This document shows positions 24,449 through 36,115 of a DNA stretch of 64,000 bases, one piece after another. Location of the stretch: assembly GCF_013131805.1 (NCBI RefSeq), contig NZ_JABJRC010000008.1:186001-250000 (forward strand), read 5' to 3'. The notes under the pieces are model-generated. The model made no database searches and was not told where the DNA came from. It saw only the letters and a program-made list of their open reading frames with translations. The stretch's first letter is position 1. Every line of letters begins with the position of its first letter. Source of the DNA: Kribbella sandramycini. GTDB lineage: Bacteria > Actinomycetota > Actinomycetes > Propionibacteriales > Kribbellaceae. The translations under genes and the position numbers were made by a program.

Positions 24449-25135
24449 CTACTGTGCCTTCTCGGTCTTACGCGGCCGCAATCCGAGGCCCAACCCGACC
24501 AGACCGAGCAGCAGCCCCGCACCGCCCAGCCAACGGGCTACTGGGTCAGAAGAGTCCTTGTCGACCGGGTTGGTGTTCGCAGCGACCGGAGTGACCGCGG
24601 CGACCAGTTTCAGTGCCGGGGCCGGGTGCTCAGGCTCGTCGGCGCCCTCTGTCCGCGGCTGGTCCCATTTGACGACCTCACCGTCGCTGTAGGTCTGCAC
24701 AGCCGGGAAGCTGAGTGAATCGACCTTCTCCGGGAGGCGGCCGACCGACAGCGCGAACTCGTCGAAGTCGTTCGCCGGGACACCACCTGCGGTCGCGGTC
24801 CAGGTGACGGTGGTGATCGCCTCGGACAGCGTCACATCGCCGACCTTGACCGGGGTGGCCAGTTTCTCGGTCGTCTTCTCGACCTTCCAGCCCTGTTTCA
24901 CCTGCGCGCCGACGTGCGCGAACGGATGGTCCTTCGGCAGCGAGACGACGAGCTTCGTGGTCGAGCTGGTGTCGGACTCGGTCGGCACCCGGAAGACGAG
25001 CTTCGCGTAGCCGCCAGGTTTCGCATCCGGCGATGACACGGAGACATGGGCGGACGCCGAGCCGGTCGCACCGGCGAGGACGAGAACGGACGCGGCGGCA
25101 ATGGCGCCGGCCCGCAGAAAGAGCTTCTTGGACAT
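24449..25135 (-). CDS. YcnI-family (DUF1775) copper-binding protein
   Basis: A 228-residue exported protein. The signal peptide is cut at SASA-H, giving an N-terminal mature His (HVSVSSPDAKPGGYAKLVFRVP) used for Cu(II) binding in YcnI. The cupredoxin-like DUF1775 domain spans about 30-165, including TLSEAITTVTWTA and FALSVGRLP; a tryptophan next to the copper site in known YcnI may correspond to W at KWDQP. A C-terminal membrane helix precedes a basic tail. Neighbours are copC and copD downstream and a membrane protein upstream. Confidence 0.92.
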   Translation of the reverse strand: MSKKLFLRAGAIAAASVLVLAGATGSASAHVSVSSPDAKPGGYAKLVFRVPTESDTSSTTKLVVSLPKDHPFAHVGAQVKQGWKVEKTTEKLATPVKVGDVTLSEAITTVTWTATAGGVPANDFDEFALSVGRLPEKVDSLSFPAVQTYSDGEVVKWDQPRTEGADEPEHPAPALKLVAAVTPVAANTNPVDKDSSDPVARWLGGAGLLLGLVGLGLGLRPRKTEKAQ

Positions 25136-25198
25136 GGCAGTGGGAACCTTTCGCGGTCATACACGGGGCGGACCCGGCCGCGGAAGCCACGACCGGTT

Positions 25199-25732
25199 TC
25201 AGAACAGAGCTGGCTGCACTCCGCGCCCAGGCGGCCCACGCCACGACACTGCCGACCCGATCCACCACCGCTGCGCCCACGCCGCAACCGAAGCGGGCAT
25301 CACCGGTACGACGGTTGTTGCGGGCACCCGCCGTACGACGGGCCGCACTGGCAGCAGCCGAGCCAGGATCGCGACCACCCGTCGGCCCCACTCGTGTGCG
25401 AACCCGACCGCGAGCACACCGGCGCCCAGAACGGCCAGGTGCGTCAACGTCATCAGGACACTGCCGCCCAGCCCGGCTGACATCGGCATCGGGTGGTGCG
25501 CGGCGTCCAGCGTGACGTGGACGAAGAGCTGCACGCCGCCGAGCACCAGCGCGATCAGCACCGGCTCATCAGCCAGATACTCACCCAGCAACCAGCAGGC
25601 CGCCGTCAGCGCCAGCAGCGGCGGCAGCACCGGTAACGGCACTCCGCCGCCACCCGCGAGCACGTGACCGACCGCCGCCACCACGACGCTGAGCGCCGCG
25701 ACCACGGACGTCGTCCCTGTCTGCGCTCGCAC
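25199..25732 (-). CDS. Membrane protein of the copper block
   Basis: A 177-residue protein with four or five predicted helices. A His cluster (QLFVHVTLDAAHHPMPMS) sits between helices three and four, plausible for metal contact. GTG at 25732 follows AGGAGG by four bases. It is 63 bases upstream of ycnI on the same strand and likely starts the operon. The last about 40 residues are not hydrophobic and look poorly conserved. I do not recognise a named family. Confidence 0.75.
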   Translation of the reverse strand: MRAQTGTTSVVAALSVVVAAVGHVLAGGGGVPLPVLPPLLALTAACWLLGEYLADEPVLIALVLGGVQLFVHVTLDAAHHPMPMSAGLGGSVLMTLTHLAVLGAGVLAVGFAHEWGRRVVAILARLLPVRPVVRRVPATTVVPVMPASVAAWAQRWWIGSAVSWRGPPGRGVQPALF

Positions 25733-25874
25733 GTGTCCTCCTCACCGGACCTGGCCTCAACTCTACGAGTACCGCCCAGTCACGGTTCGTCGCGGCGGAG
25801 CGGCGAAAATTCCGGTCTAGCCATGACCCGCTTTCCGGTCACCATGATCTCGGTCGAAAAAGTGCCGTCCGCCG

Positions 25875-25902
25875 TGCAACCGCCCCTGCCGGTGATCGCG
25901 TT
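25875..25902 (+). promoter_or_regulatory. Candidate ECF promoter before SigE-family gene
   Basis: TGCAACC at 25875-25881 and CGTT at 25899-25902, spaced 17 bases, resemble the AACC / CGTT elements of many ECF promoters and suggest autoregulation by the sigma factor encoded at 25933. Confidence 0.4.
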
Positions 25903-25932
25903 AGGCACACAGAGGTGTGGAGAGGGTGGGGC

Positions 25933-26460
25933 ATGAAGAGCGACGTCGAACAGGACTACGTCGACTTCGTCCGGCATCAGGCGAACGCGCTGTGCCGGAC
26001 CGCGTACCTGCTGTGCGGCGACTGGCGCCGGGCAGAGGACGCGACACAGGAGGCGCTGATCCGGATGTACCGGATCTGGAGCCGGATCCAGCGCAAGGGC
26101 AGCGTCAGCGCCTACGCGCGGAAGGTCGTCGTCTCCACCACCCTCGACGGTCTGCGCCGCAAGTCGAGTCAGGAGGTGGTCGGCGACAGTGAGATGTTCA
26201 GCGGTCAGCCGGACCCCGCTGACCCGCTCGGCGTCCTGGAGAACCGCATGGTGATCACCGAGGCGCTCGCCACGCTCCCGCCTCGCCAGCGCGCCTGCGT
26301 CGTCCTGCGGTACTTCGACGAGCTCACGGTCGAAGAGACCGCGATCGCTCTCGATTGCCGGCCCGGGACGGTCAAGAGCCAGACGATGCGCGCGCTGGAG
26401 AAGCTCCGTGAACACCCCGCACTCAGACACTTCTCGGAACTTGCCGGGATGGGAGGCTGA
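25933..26460 (+). CDS. SigE-family ECF RNA polymerase sigma factor
   Basis: A 175-residue sigma factor with region 2 (DYVDFVRHQANALCRTAYLLCGDWRRAEDATQEALIRMYRIW) and region 4 (LATLPPRQRACVVLRYFDELTVEETAIALDCRPGTVKSQTMRALEKLR). The short linker and wording match the actinobacterial SigE-like subfamily. The next gene, one base after the stop, encodes a membrane protein with a short cytoplasmic N terminus, the usual layout of a sigma/anti-sigma pair. Confidence 0.93.
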   Translation: MKSDVEQDYVDFVRHQANALCRTAYLLCGDWRRAEDATQEALIRMYRIWSRIQRKGSVSAYARKVVVSTTLDGLRRKSSQEVVGDSEMFSGQPDPADPLGVLENRMVITEALATLPPRQRACVVLRYFDELTVEETAIALDCRPGTVKSQTMRALEKLREHPALRHFSELAGMGG

Positions 26461-26461
26461 T

Positions 26462-27142
26462 ATGACCGAAGACCTGAAAGCGCTGATGGAGCGCGAGAGC
26501 GACCGCTCCGACCGCTACTTCGCACCGGACCCGGTCGCCATCCTCACCGCGGGCCGCCGCCGCGCCCGGATCCGCACAGCCACCGTCACCCTCACGGTCG
26601 TCGCTGCGCTCGCAGTACTGACCAGCGGCGTCGGTCTGGCGCTCCGGGAGCGCGAGGCCCCAGTGGCGGGCCAGCCACGGCCGCCACAGGAGGCCTGGCT
26701 GCAGTGCGACTCCTCCAGCGGCCGCCGGATGGGCAAAGACACCTGGACCTGGCCGGTGGTCGTGGAGCAGCACGATGCCTACGGCGCGGCGTCCATCCGT
26801 AAGGACCCCAACTCGCACGTGGTCGTCTACTGCCTGAGCCAGCCCGACCGCGGCACCGCTCAACTCCCCCTCGGGCACGTGGGCGGAATCGTCCTCCGGA
26901 AGACCGCAGTCGGCGATGGCAGCAAGCAAAGCGTGACCACCGTGTACGGCGTGCTACCCACCCGGGACGGGGCCGTCGACGTCGCGGTCGACGGCAAGTG
27001 GCGAACCGAGCAGGCCTCGGTGCGTGATGGCTTGTTCGTCTATCGAAAACTGGAGTCGCTGCCCTGGCCGGGCCCGACTCCCAGCGGAGCGGTGATCATG
27101 CTGCCCGACGGGCGGCAGGCCCTCCGCATCACTCATTCGTGA
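26462..27142 (+). CDS. Single-pass membrane protein, putative anti-sigma partner
   Basis: A 226-residue protein. About 38 cytoplasmic residues (TEDLKALMERESDRSDRYFAP) precede one membrane helix (TATVTLTVVAALAVLTSGVGLAL), then an extracytoplasmic domain of about 160 residues with two cysteines that could form a disulfide. No known anti-sigma zinc motif is visible. The one-base gap after the sigma stop implies co-translation. A regulatory partnership is inferred from position and topology only. Confidence 0.75.
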   Translation: MTEDLKALMERESDRSDRYFAPDPVAILTAGRRRARIRTATVTLTVVAALAVLTSGVGLALREREAPVAGQPRPPQEAWLQCDSSSGRRMGKDTWTWPVVVEQHDAYGAASIRKDPNSHVVVYCLSQPDRGTAQLPLGHVGGIVLRKTAVGDGSKQSVTTVYGVLPTRDGAVDVAVDGKWRTEQASVRDGLFVYRKLESLPWPGPTPSGAVIMLPDGRQALRITHS

Positions 27143-27166
27143 CACCGCGTGCGGGATGATGTGCGC

Positions 27167-28009
27167 ATGGATGTACCGGTGCTGGAGGTCGGGGGTAGCC
27201 ATGTGACGGCGGCAGTCGTGTCGCCGGACGGGTGGCGGGTCGAGGTGGTCGAGCGGATCGACCTGGCGTCGCAGCAGGCGGCGGAGCAGGTCGTCGGGCA
27301 GCTGGCCGACGCCGCGCGGAAGCTGCCGGGTCTGCAAGGGCTGGCGATCGCCATCCCCGGGCCGTTCGACTACGAGGCCGGCATCGGCTGGTACCAGGGT
27401 CAGACGAAGTTCGACGCGTTGTACGGCTTCGAGCTCGGCGCCGCGCTGCGCGCCGAGCTGGGGCTGGAGCGGCTGGAGTTCGTCAACGATGCCGAGGCGT
27501 TCGCCGTCGGCGAGTGGACCGCCGGGCCGACTCGCGGCGCCGAGCGCTGCGCGGGCGTCACGGTCGGCACCGGCATCGGTACGGCGTTCCTCGCCGACGG
27601 CTACGTCGTCCGCACCGGCGGTACCGTCCCGCCCGGCGGCGAGCTCTACCGCACCCAGTACGACGGACGCCCCCTCGAAGACTCGATCTCCGGCCGGGCC
27701 CTGCTCCGCGCGTACTTCGACCGCACCGGCGTCGACGAGCCCGGCATCGGCGTCAAACAGATCGCCGACCGGGCCCGCGCGGGCGACGGCACTGCCCTCG
27801 ACTCCCTCCGCGCCGGCTTCACCGTTCTCGCCGAAGCCCTGACGCCCTGGATCGATCGCTTCGCCGTCACCCGGACCGTCCTCGGCGGCTCCATCTCCGG
27901 CGCCTTCGACCTCGTCCACGACGTCTTCCCGTTCGAGGTGGTCGCCACCCGCGACACCGAACACGCAGCCCTGATCGGAGCCGCGGCGCACTCCCTGCGT
28001 ACTCCTTGA
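27167..28009 (+). CDS. ROK-family sugar kinase-like protein
   Basis: A 280-residue ROK protein. The N-terminal phosphate loop is atypical (LEVGGSHVTAAVV). The catalytic Asp lies in FVNDAEAFAVGEW, and the ATP-binding GVTVGTGIGTAFL is intact. The zinc-binding CxCGxxGC motif is missing; the region reads GGELYRTQYDGRPLEDSISGRAL. Some glucose/mannose kinases of the family also lack it. Cytoplasmic phosphorylation of a hexose is the likely role, but a regulatory role cannot be excluded. A 19-base tandem duplication covers its stop codon. Confidence 0.88.
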   Translation: MDVPVLEVGGSHVTAAVVSPDGWRVEVVERIDLASQQAAEQVVGQLADAARKLPGLQGLAIAIPGPFDYEAGIGWYQGQTKFDALYGFELGAALRAELGLERLEFVNDAEAFAVGEWTAGPTRGAERCAGVTVGTGIGTAFLADGYVVRTGGTVPPGGELYRTQYDGRPLEDSISGRALLRAYFDRTGVDEPGIGVKQIADRARAGDGTALDSLRAGFTVLAEALTPWIDRFAVTRTVLGGSISGAFDLVHDVFPFEVVATRDTEHAALIGAAAHSLRTP

Positions 28010-28031
28010 GAGCCTGCGTACTCCTTGAGAG
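27994..28031 (+). repeat. 19-base tandem duplication across a stop codon
   Basis: CCTGCGTACTCCTTGAGAG occurs twice head to tail (27994-28012 and 28013-28031). The first copy contains the ROK stop codon; the second repeats it without reading-frame effect. It looks like a recent slippage event. Confidence 0.9.
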
Positions 28032-28061
28032 ATTGTCGGTGGACCTGGATACGGTCCTCGC

Positions 28062-31008
<2,947 letters not shown>

Positions 31009-31019
31009 TCACCGCCGTC

Positions 31020-31051
31020 AGCCCGGCGACCCCAGGGTCGCCGGGCTTTCT
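31020..31051 (+). terminator. Intrinsic terminator of icd
   Basis: A perfect 13-pair stem, AGCCCGGCGACCC (31020-31032) with GGGTCGCCGGGCT (31035-31047), two-base loop, followed by TTCT. Confidence 0.88.
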
Positions 31052-31104
31052 GCTGCCCGAAATCCCTTCGCCAGCCGAATGAGCCCGTTCCTACACTGGC
31101 GAAC

Positions 31105-32511
31105 ATGACAGCGACCCGATCCGTGCTTGCCGCGCAGGCGACGGACTTTCCCCGGTGGTACCAGGATGTGATTGCCAAAGCCGAGCTCGCCGAGAACGGG
31201 CCGGTGCGGGGGACGATGGTGATCCGGCCGTACGGGTACGGGATCTGGGAGTTGTTGCAGCAGGCAATGGATCGGCGGATCAAGGCGGCCGGCGCCGAGA
31301 ATGCCTATTTCCCCTTGCTGATCCCCGAGAGCTACCTGCAGCGCGAGGCCGAACATGTCGAGGGGTTCAGCCCCGAGCTGGCCGTCGTCACGCATGCCGG
31401 CGGCAAACAACTCGAAGAGCCCGCCGTCATCCGGCCGACCTCCGAGACGATCATCGGTGAGTATCTGGCCAAGTGGGTGCAGAGCTATCGCGATCTGCCC
31501 TTGCTGCTGAACCAATGGGCCAACGTCGTCCGCTGGGAGCTGCGCCCGCGCGTCTTCCTCCGGACGACGGAGTTCCTCTGGCAGGAAGGACATACGGCGC
31601 ATGCCACGGCCGCGGAGGCCCGCGCCTACGCGATCAAGATCCTGCAGGAGGTCTACCGGGAGATCATGGTCGGCCATCTCGCGATCCCCGTCGTCGTCGG
31701 TCGTAAGACCCGGCGCGAGCGGTTCGCGGGCGCGGTGAACACGATGACGCTCGAAGGGATGACCGGCGACGGCAAGGCGCTGCAGCTGGGCACCTCGCAC
31801 GAGCTCGGGCAGAACTTCGCCCGCGCCTTCGACATCGGCTACCTGTCCGCCGAGGGGCGGCGCGAGCATGCCTGGACGACGTCCTGGGGCACCAGCACCC
31901 GGATGCTCGGCGGCCTGATCATGATCCACGGCGACGACGCCGGGCTGCGGATCCCCCCGCTCGCCGCGCCCACTCAGGTCGTCGTCCTCGCGGTCCGCGA
32001 CGAGACGCTCGAAGCCGCACACCGGATCGCGACCGACCTGCGAGCCGCCGGCGTCCGCGTCCAGGTCGATACCCGGACCGACCAGCCCTTCGGACGCCGG
32101 GCGGTCGGCTGGGAGCTCAAGGGCGTCCCGATCCGGATCGAGGTCGGTCCGCGCGACCTGGAGTCGGGTGTCGCCACCGTCGTCCGTCGGCTTCGCCTGT
32201 CCGACAAGGCCCCGGTCGAGCTGGCAACCCTCACCAGCACGGTCGCCGAAGCGCTCGCCGCAGACCAAGCCTGGCTCCTCGACCAGGCTGCGGCCCGCCA
32301 ATCCGCCCGCACCACGCCCGTCGCCACAGTCGAGGAGGCCCTCGAAGCGACGGACTGGGTGACCATCCCGTACGACGCGGTCGGCGAGGAAGGTGAGGAC
32401 CGCCTCGCCGAAGCGGGCCTCACCGTTCGCTGCCTCCAACGCCCCGACGGCACCCTGCCGACCGAGGACGACGAACGCGGCCTGATCGCCTACGTCGCCC
32501 GGGCGTACTAG
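31105..32511 (+). CDS. proS: Prolyl-tRNA synthetase, archaeal/eukaryotic type
   Basis: A 468-residue class II synthetase. It starts with FPRWYQDVIAKAELAENGPVRG and has motif 2/3 elements and the proline pocket: VIRPTSETIIGEYLAKW, LLLNQWANVVRWELRPRVFLRTTEFLWQEGHTAH, and WTTSWGTSTRMLGGLIMIHGDDAGL. This is the short ProS type 3 without the bacterial editing insertion. It keeps the family's C-terminal tyrosine (VARAY), but the C-terminal zinc domain has lost most cysteines. Many actinobacteria also have a bacterial-type ProRS elsewhere; whether this is the only copy cannot be seen. Its stop overlaps the convergent GH2 stop (CTAG). Confidence 0.95.
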   Translation: MTATRSVLAAQATDFPRWYQDVIAKAELAENGPVRGTMVIRPYGYGIWELLQQAMDRRIKAAGAENAYFPLLIPESYLQREAEHVEGFSPELAVVTHAGGKQLEEPAVIRPTSETIIGEYLAKWVQSYRDLPLLLNQWANVVRWELRPRVFLRTTEFLWQEGHTAHATAAEARAYAIKILQEVYREIMVGHLAIPVVVGRKTRRERFAGAVNTMTLEGMTGDGKALQLGTSHELGQNFARAFDIGYLSAEGRREHAWTTSWGTSTRMLGGLIMIHGDDAGLRIPPLAAPTQVVVLAVRDETLEAAHRIATDLRAAGVRVQVDTRTDQPFGRRAVGWELKGVPIRIEVGPRDLESGVATVVRRLRLSDKAPVELATLTSTVAEALAADQAWLLDQAAARQSARTTPVATVEEALEATDWVTIPYDAVGEEGEDRLAEAGLTVRCLQRPDGTLPTEDDERGLIAYVARAY

Positions 32512-35500
32512 TCGTTGTAGGCGTCGGCCTCCAGCCGCAGCCCCGAGGCCGACGTGGGTGTGGTGACGGTGACGGCTCGGGATTCGCCCGGGAGCAGCCA
32601 GAAGTAGTTGTCGCTGTAGACGGCCGGCAGGACGCGTTCGCCCTGCCGGTCGCGCAGTGACAACCGGATCAGCGCCGCCACCGTCTTCCCGGTGTTGCGC
32701 ACCGTCGCCGTCAGCTTGCCCCGGCTCGCGGTCGAGCGGACGTCGAGCCGCGCGGCCGGCAACGCGTTCACGCGCTGAAGGTCGGCCGGCTTGCGACAAC
32801 GCCAGTACGTGTTCTCCGACAACACCTTGCCCTGCGCATCGACCAGCTTGAGCCGCAGCAGGTGCAGCGCCGGCAGCTCGGCCCCGAAGCCGACCTTGAA
32901 CGACTCCGTCTTGTTGCTAGCAGCAACAGATACCGCAGCCTGCTGCGACCACAGCTTCGCGCCGTTGAGGTCGCAGAGGTCCGCGACCACAGTGGCCGAC
33001 AGCGGCGCTGTGGTGTGGTTGAGGGCGACCGTCGTCCAGTCCGTCGGGTTGGCCTGGACGTGGATCGGCTCGCACCCCTTCCGGGCGCCGTAGTAGCTGC
33101 CGTTCACATCGAGGTCGTAGTCGTAGGTCTGCCAGACCGTCGAGTGCCAGGCCGGGTGCGACATCCAGAGCAGCAGGGCGGAGGCGTCCGTCCACAGGTT
33201 GGCGTTCCAGGCCTCGAACATCGCCCGCATGTTCTCGTAGTTCACGAACTGCGCCTTACGGGTGAACTCCTCCAGCCCGCTCGACGCCCCGAGCCGCTCG
33301 TCGATCGCCCCCAGGTACGTCGCCGGCCGCTGGTTCCCGTTCGCGGACCAGTCGTGGTGGTACCACGGCGTCCCGATCGGCCAGCCCACCTCCCCCTCCC
33401 CGACCAGATTGCGCATACTCTCGATCACCGGGATCGTCGGCATCCCGATCTCGGTGTGGAAGCCGAAGTTGAACGTGTCGTAGGTGTTCGCGTCGAAGTA
33501 CTTGGCCGGCTCGACCCAGTAGTACGGACCGTGCCCGGAGACGAACCCGGCCGCCGAGTCCGGCAGGTAGAGGATCTCGTCGTCCTCGGCCCGGATCGCG
33601 GCCTGGATGCCCTCGTGGATCGCGGGCGGCGGGTGCTGCTCGTTGGCCGCGCACCAGACCACGATCGACGGATGCGTCCGGTACCGGACGATGGTGTCGC
33701 GCGCGATGTCGACGTACCCGGGCAGGTTGTCGCTGAACGGCCCGGCCTCCCAGAAGTCGTTCCAGACCAGGATGCCGTTCTCGTCACAGGCCTGGTAGAA
33801 CTCCTCGCGGGTGCTGGAGCCGATCCAGTTCCGGATCATCGTGAAGTTCATGTCGCGGTGCATACCGATCACCGCGTCCATCTTCTCCTTCGGCATCCGG
33901 CGCAGCAGTTCGTCCCAGCCCCAGTTGCCGCCGCGGACGAAGACGCGGACGCCGTTCACGCTGATCTTCAACGGGATCGGCGCGTTGTTCACCTCCTGCA
34001 CCTTGCGCCACTCGTTCCCGTCGTCCGAGACCTGGATCTCGAACAACGACGCGTACGCCGTCTCCCACAACAGCTCGATCCGGTCGAAACTCTTCGCGGC
34101 TCCCAGGTCGATCTGGATCCACTCGTTGTCGTTGTACGCCGACGACCAGCGGCTCCGGTCGTTACCGTCGATCGCATTGGGGGCCGGGCTGCCGTCGTCC
34201 GACGAGGCGGTCGCGGTGCCGCTCCGGGCGAGGTCGACCGCTGGGTCCGCGCTGTCCTTGATCGCCAGTGTCCACAGCGAATAGCCCCAGCCGGTCGCGC
34301 GCCGGCGGCCCTGGATCCGGACGAACTTCGCGGTCTGCCGCGGGATCGACACGGTCTGCGCGGCGCTGTTGGTCGCCGGGTCGACCTTGATCGGGATCTC
34401 GTAGTCGTAACCGAACTCCCGGATGCCGAACGTCGTCTTGCGGCTGTCGCTCTTGCCGCTGCCGACGAGTGCGGTGTAGGTGAGCTCGTGCAGGGCCGGA
34501 TCGCCGTACCCGTTGGGCCACCAGAGCTTCGGCTTGTCGATCGTGACGGTGTCGAAGACGACGTTCGCCGTCGCCCCGGCCGCGACGGTGACCGTCTTGC
34601 TCGCGGTCCGTCCGCCGAAGGCGGTCTGCACGGTGATCGCCTTCGCGGACGCCGCCGCGTTCCGGACCGGGACGGTGATCGCGACCGTCGCGCGGTCCCG
34701 GCTCGGCACCTTGGTCACGACCCGCGGGTCGCCCAGGACGGCGTCGCCGGTGAAGCGCAGCCGGACGTGGTTCCAGATCCCGGCGGCCCGGTCGCGGACG
34801 GCGGGCATCCAGTCCCAGCCGGACGCCGCGAGCAGCGTCGGCGAATCCAGGTACAGGGTCGCGGCCTGGACGAACGCCTGGCCCGCATCGCCTTTGTCAC
34901 CAGCGGATCCGGGATGCGGCATCGGCGTGATCTTCACCGCGAGCCCGTTCTTCGCCTTCAGCGCGGCGGTGACGTCGAGCGCCGACCGGGCGAACGGGTG
35001 CTTGACCGTGCCGATCGAGACGCCGTTCAGCCAGACGTCGGCCTGGTGGTTGATCCCGTCGAACTCCAGCCAGACGCGCGATCCGGAGCCGGTCGGGCGG
35101 TCGAACTTCCGGTGGTACCACCACACGTGCCGGCTGAGCGCCTCCGGGATCTCGAGGTTGTTCATCCCCTCGACCGGATCCGGGAACTGGCCCTGTTCCA
35201 CCAGCGCGCCGAGCACGGTGCCCGGCACGACCGCGGGCAGCCAGGTCGAGGTGTCCTTACCGGGCTGGGCGAGCGCGGCGCCGTCCGACGTGCCGACGAA
35301 GTCGTCCATCGTCAGCGTCCAGCCGGACTCGATCGGGAACGTGCCGTCCGCCGCCTTGGTCAGCGCCGGCGGCTTGTCGCTGTGCTTGCCGAAGTCGGTC
35401 CAGCCGGTGACGGCCGGGCGGCTGCCTGCGGTTCCATAGACCTGGAATCCGTTCAGGCCAAGGGCATTGGTGTTGGCCTGGCGGCTCGCGGTGAGTCGCA

Positions 35501-36026
35501 CGTACTGCGCGGTGACCGGGCTGTCGAGCGTGACGTCGACAGTGCCACCAGCGCTGTCGGTCGCCTGGTGCACGGTCCGCCAGGACGAGCCGTCGGTCGA
35601 GATGTCGACGCGGAAGTCCAGCGGTGAGCTGGAGAGCAGCTCCTGACCGGTCGTGTTGCCGTACGGGTTCCACGGGGTGAAGTCGAACGGCGGATCCTGC
35701 GCGGTCGCCTCGAAGGTGAGCCGCACGGACTCGACGCGGCACTTCCCCTGCAGATCGACCACGATCCACTGGGGATCCTTACCGGCGGCGCGCCAGCCCG
35801 AGCCGCGGACGCCGGGCACGGCCAGCCCGTCGACGGCGAACTCCGGCGGCGTCGCGGCGTACGCCGTCGAGGACGCGCTGACCGGACGGTACTTCGCGAG
35901 ATCGGTGGCAGCAGTCTTGGCCGCCGGAGCCTGAGCCGCTCCGGCGGTTGCGGTGGGCAAGGTGACGCCGGCCAGCAAACCACCACTTGCGGCCAGGAAC
36001 GTACGGCGGGACAGCGGATCGGACAC
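32508..36026 (-). CDS. Secreted GH2 glycosidase (exo-beta-glucosaminidase/mannosidase-like) with F5/8 domains
   Basis: A 1172-residue exported enzyme. GTG at 36026 has GGGAGG seven bases upstream and begins just before a Tat signal (SRRTFLAASGGLLAG). A discoidin-like domain covers about 40-200. GH2 sugar-binding and immunoglobulin-like domains follow, then a second F5/8-like domain (about 549-679) inserted before the TIM barrel. Catalytic acid/base E796 lies in WCAANEQHPPP, nucleophile E859 in FGFHTEIGMP. The layout resembles CsxA exo-beta-D-glucosaminidases and beta-mannosidases; exact substrate is open. C-terminal beta domains complete the chain. Confidence 0.93.
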   Translation of the reverse strand: MSDPLSRRTFLAASGGLLAGVTLPTATAGAAQAPAAKTAATDLAKYRPVSASSTAYAATPPEFAVDGLAVPGVRGSGWRAAGKDPQWIVVDLQGKCRVESVRLTFEATAQDPPFDFTPWNPYGNTTGQELLSSSPLDFRVDISTDGSSWRTVHQATDSAGGTVDVTLDSPVTAQYVRLTASRQANTNALGLNGFQVYGTAGSRPAVTGWTDFGKHSDKPPALTKAADGTFPIESGWTLTMDDFVGTSDGAALAQPGKDTSTWLPAVVPGTVLGALVEQGQFPDPVEGMNNLEIPEALSRHVWWYHRKFDRPTGSGSRVWLEFDGINHQADVWLNGVSIGTVKHPFARSALDVTAALKAKNGLAVKITPMPHPGSAGDKGDAGQAFVQAATLYLDSPTLLAASGWDWMPAVRDRAAGIWNHVRLRFTGDAVLGDPRVVTKVPSRDRATVAITVPVRNAAASAKAITVQTAFGGRTASKTVTVAAGATANVVFDTVTIDKPKLWWPNGYGDPALHELTYTALVGSGKSDSRKTTFGIREFGYDYEIPIKVDPATNSAAQTVSIPRQTAKFVRIQGRRRATGWGYSLWTLAIKDSADPAVDLARSGTATASSDDGSPAPNAIDGNDRSRWSSAYNDNEWIQIDLGAAKSFDRIELLWETAYASLFEIQVSDDGNEWRKVQEVNNAPIPLKISVNGVRVFVRGGNWGWDELLRRMPKEKMDAVIGMHRDMNFTMIRNWIGSSTREEFYQACDENGILVWNDFWEAGPFSDNLPGYVDIARDTIVRYRTHPSIVVWCAANEQHPPPAIHEGIQAAIRAEDDEILYLPDSAAGFVSGHGPYYWVEPAKYFDANTYDTFNFGFHTEIGMPTIPVIESMRNLVGEGEVGWPIGTPWYHHDWSANGNQRPATYLGAIDERLGASSGLEEFTRKAQFVNYENMRAMFEAWNANLWTDASALLLWMSHPAWHSTVWQTYDYDLDVNGSYYGARKGCEPIHVQANPTDWTTVALNHTTAPLSATVVADLCDLNGAKLWSQQAAVSVAASNKTESFKVGFGAELPALHLLRLKLVDAQGKVLSENTYWRCRKPADLQRVNALPAARLDVRSTASRGKLTATVRNTGKTVAALIRLSLRDRQGERVLPAVYSDNYFWLLPGESRAVTVTTPTSASGLRLEADAYND

Positions 36027-36115
36027 GACAGAGCCTCCCAGGGCGGCGGGAAAATTCATGAAATACGACAGCCACCCGGAAGTTACTTCAACTAATCAAG
36101 TATGTCGAGAGCCGA

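Noticed and set aside
32862-35627. 921-codon open frame on the plus strand
   Set aside because: Mirror of the GH2 gene with shadow composition.
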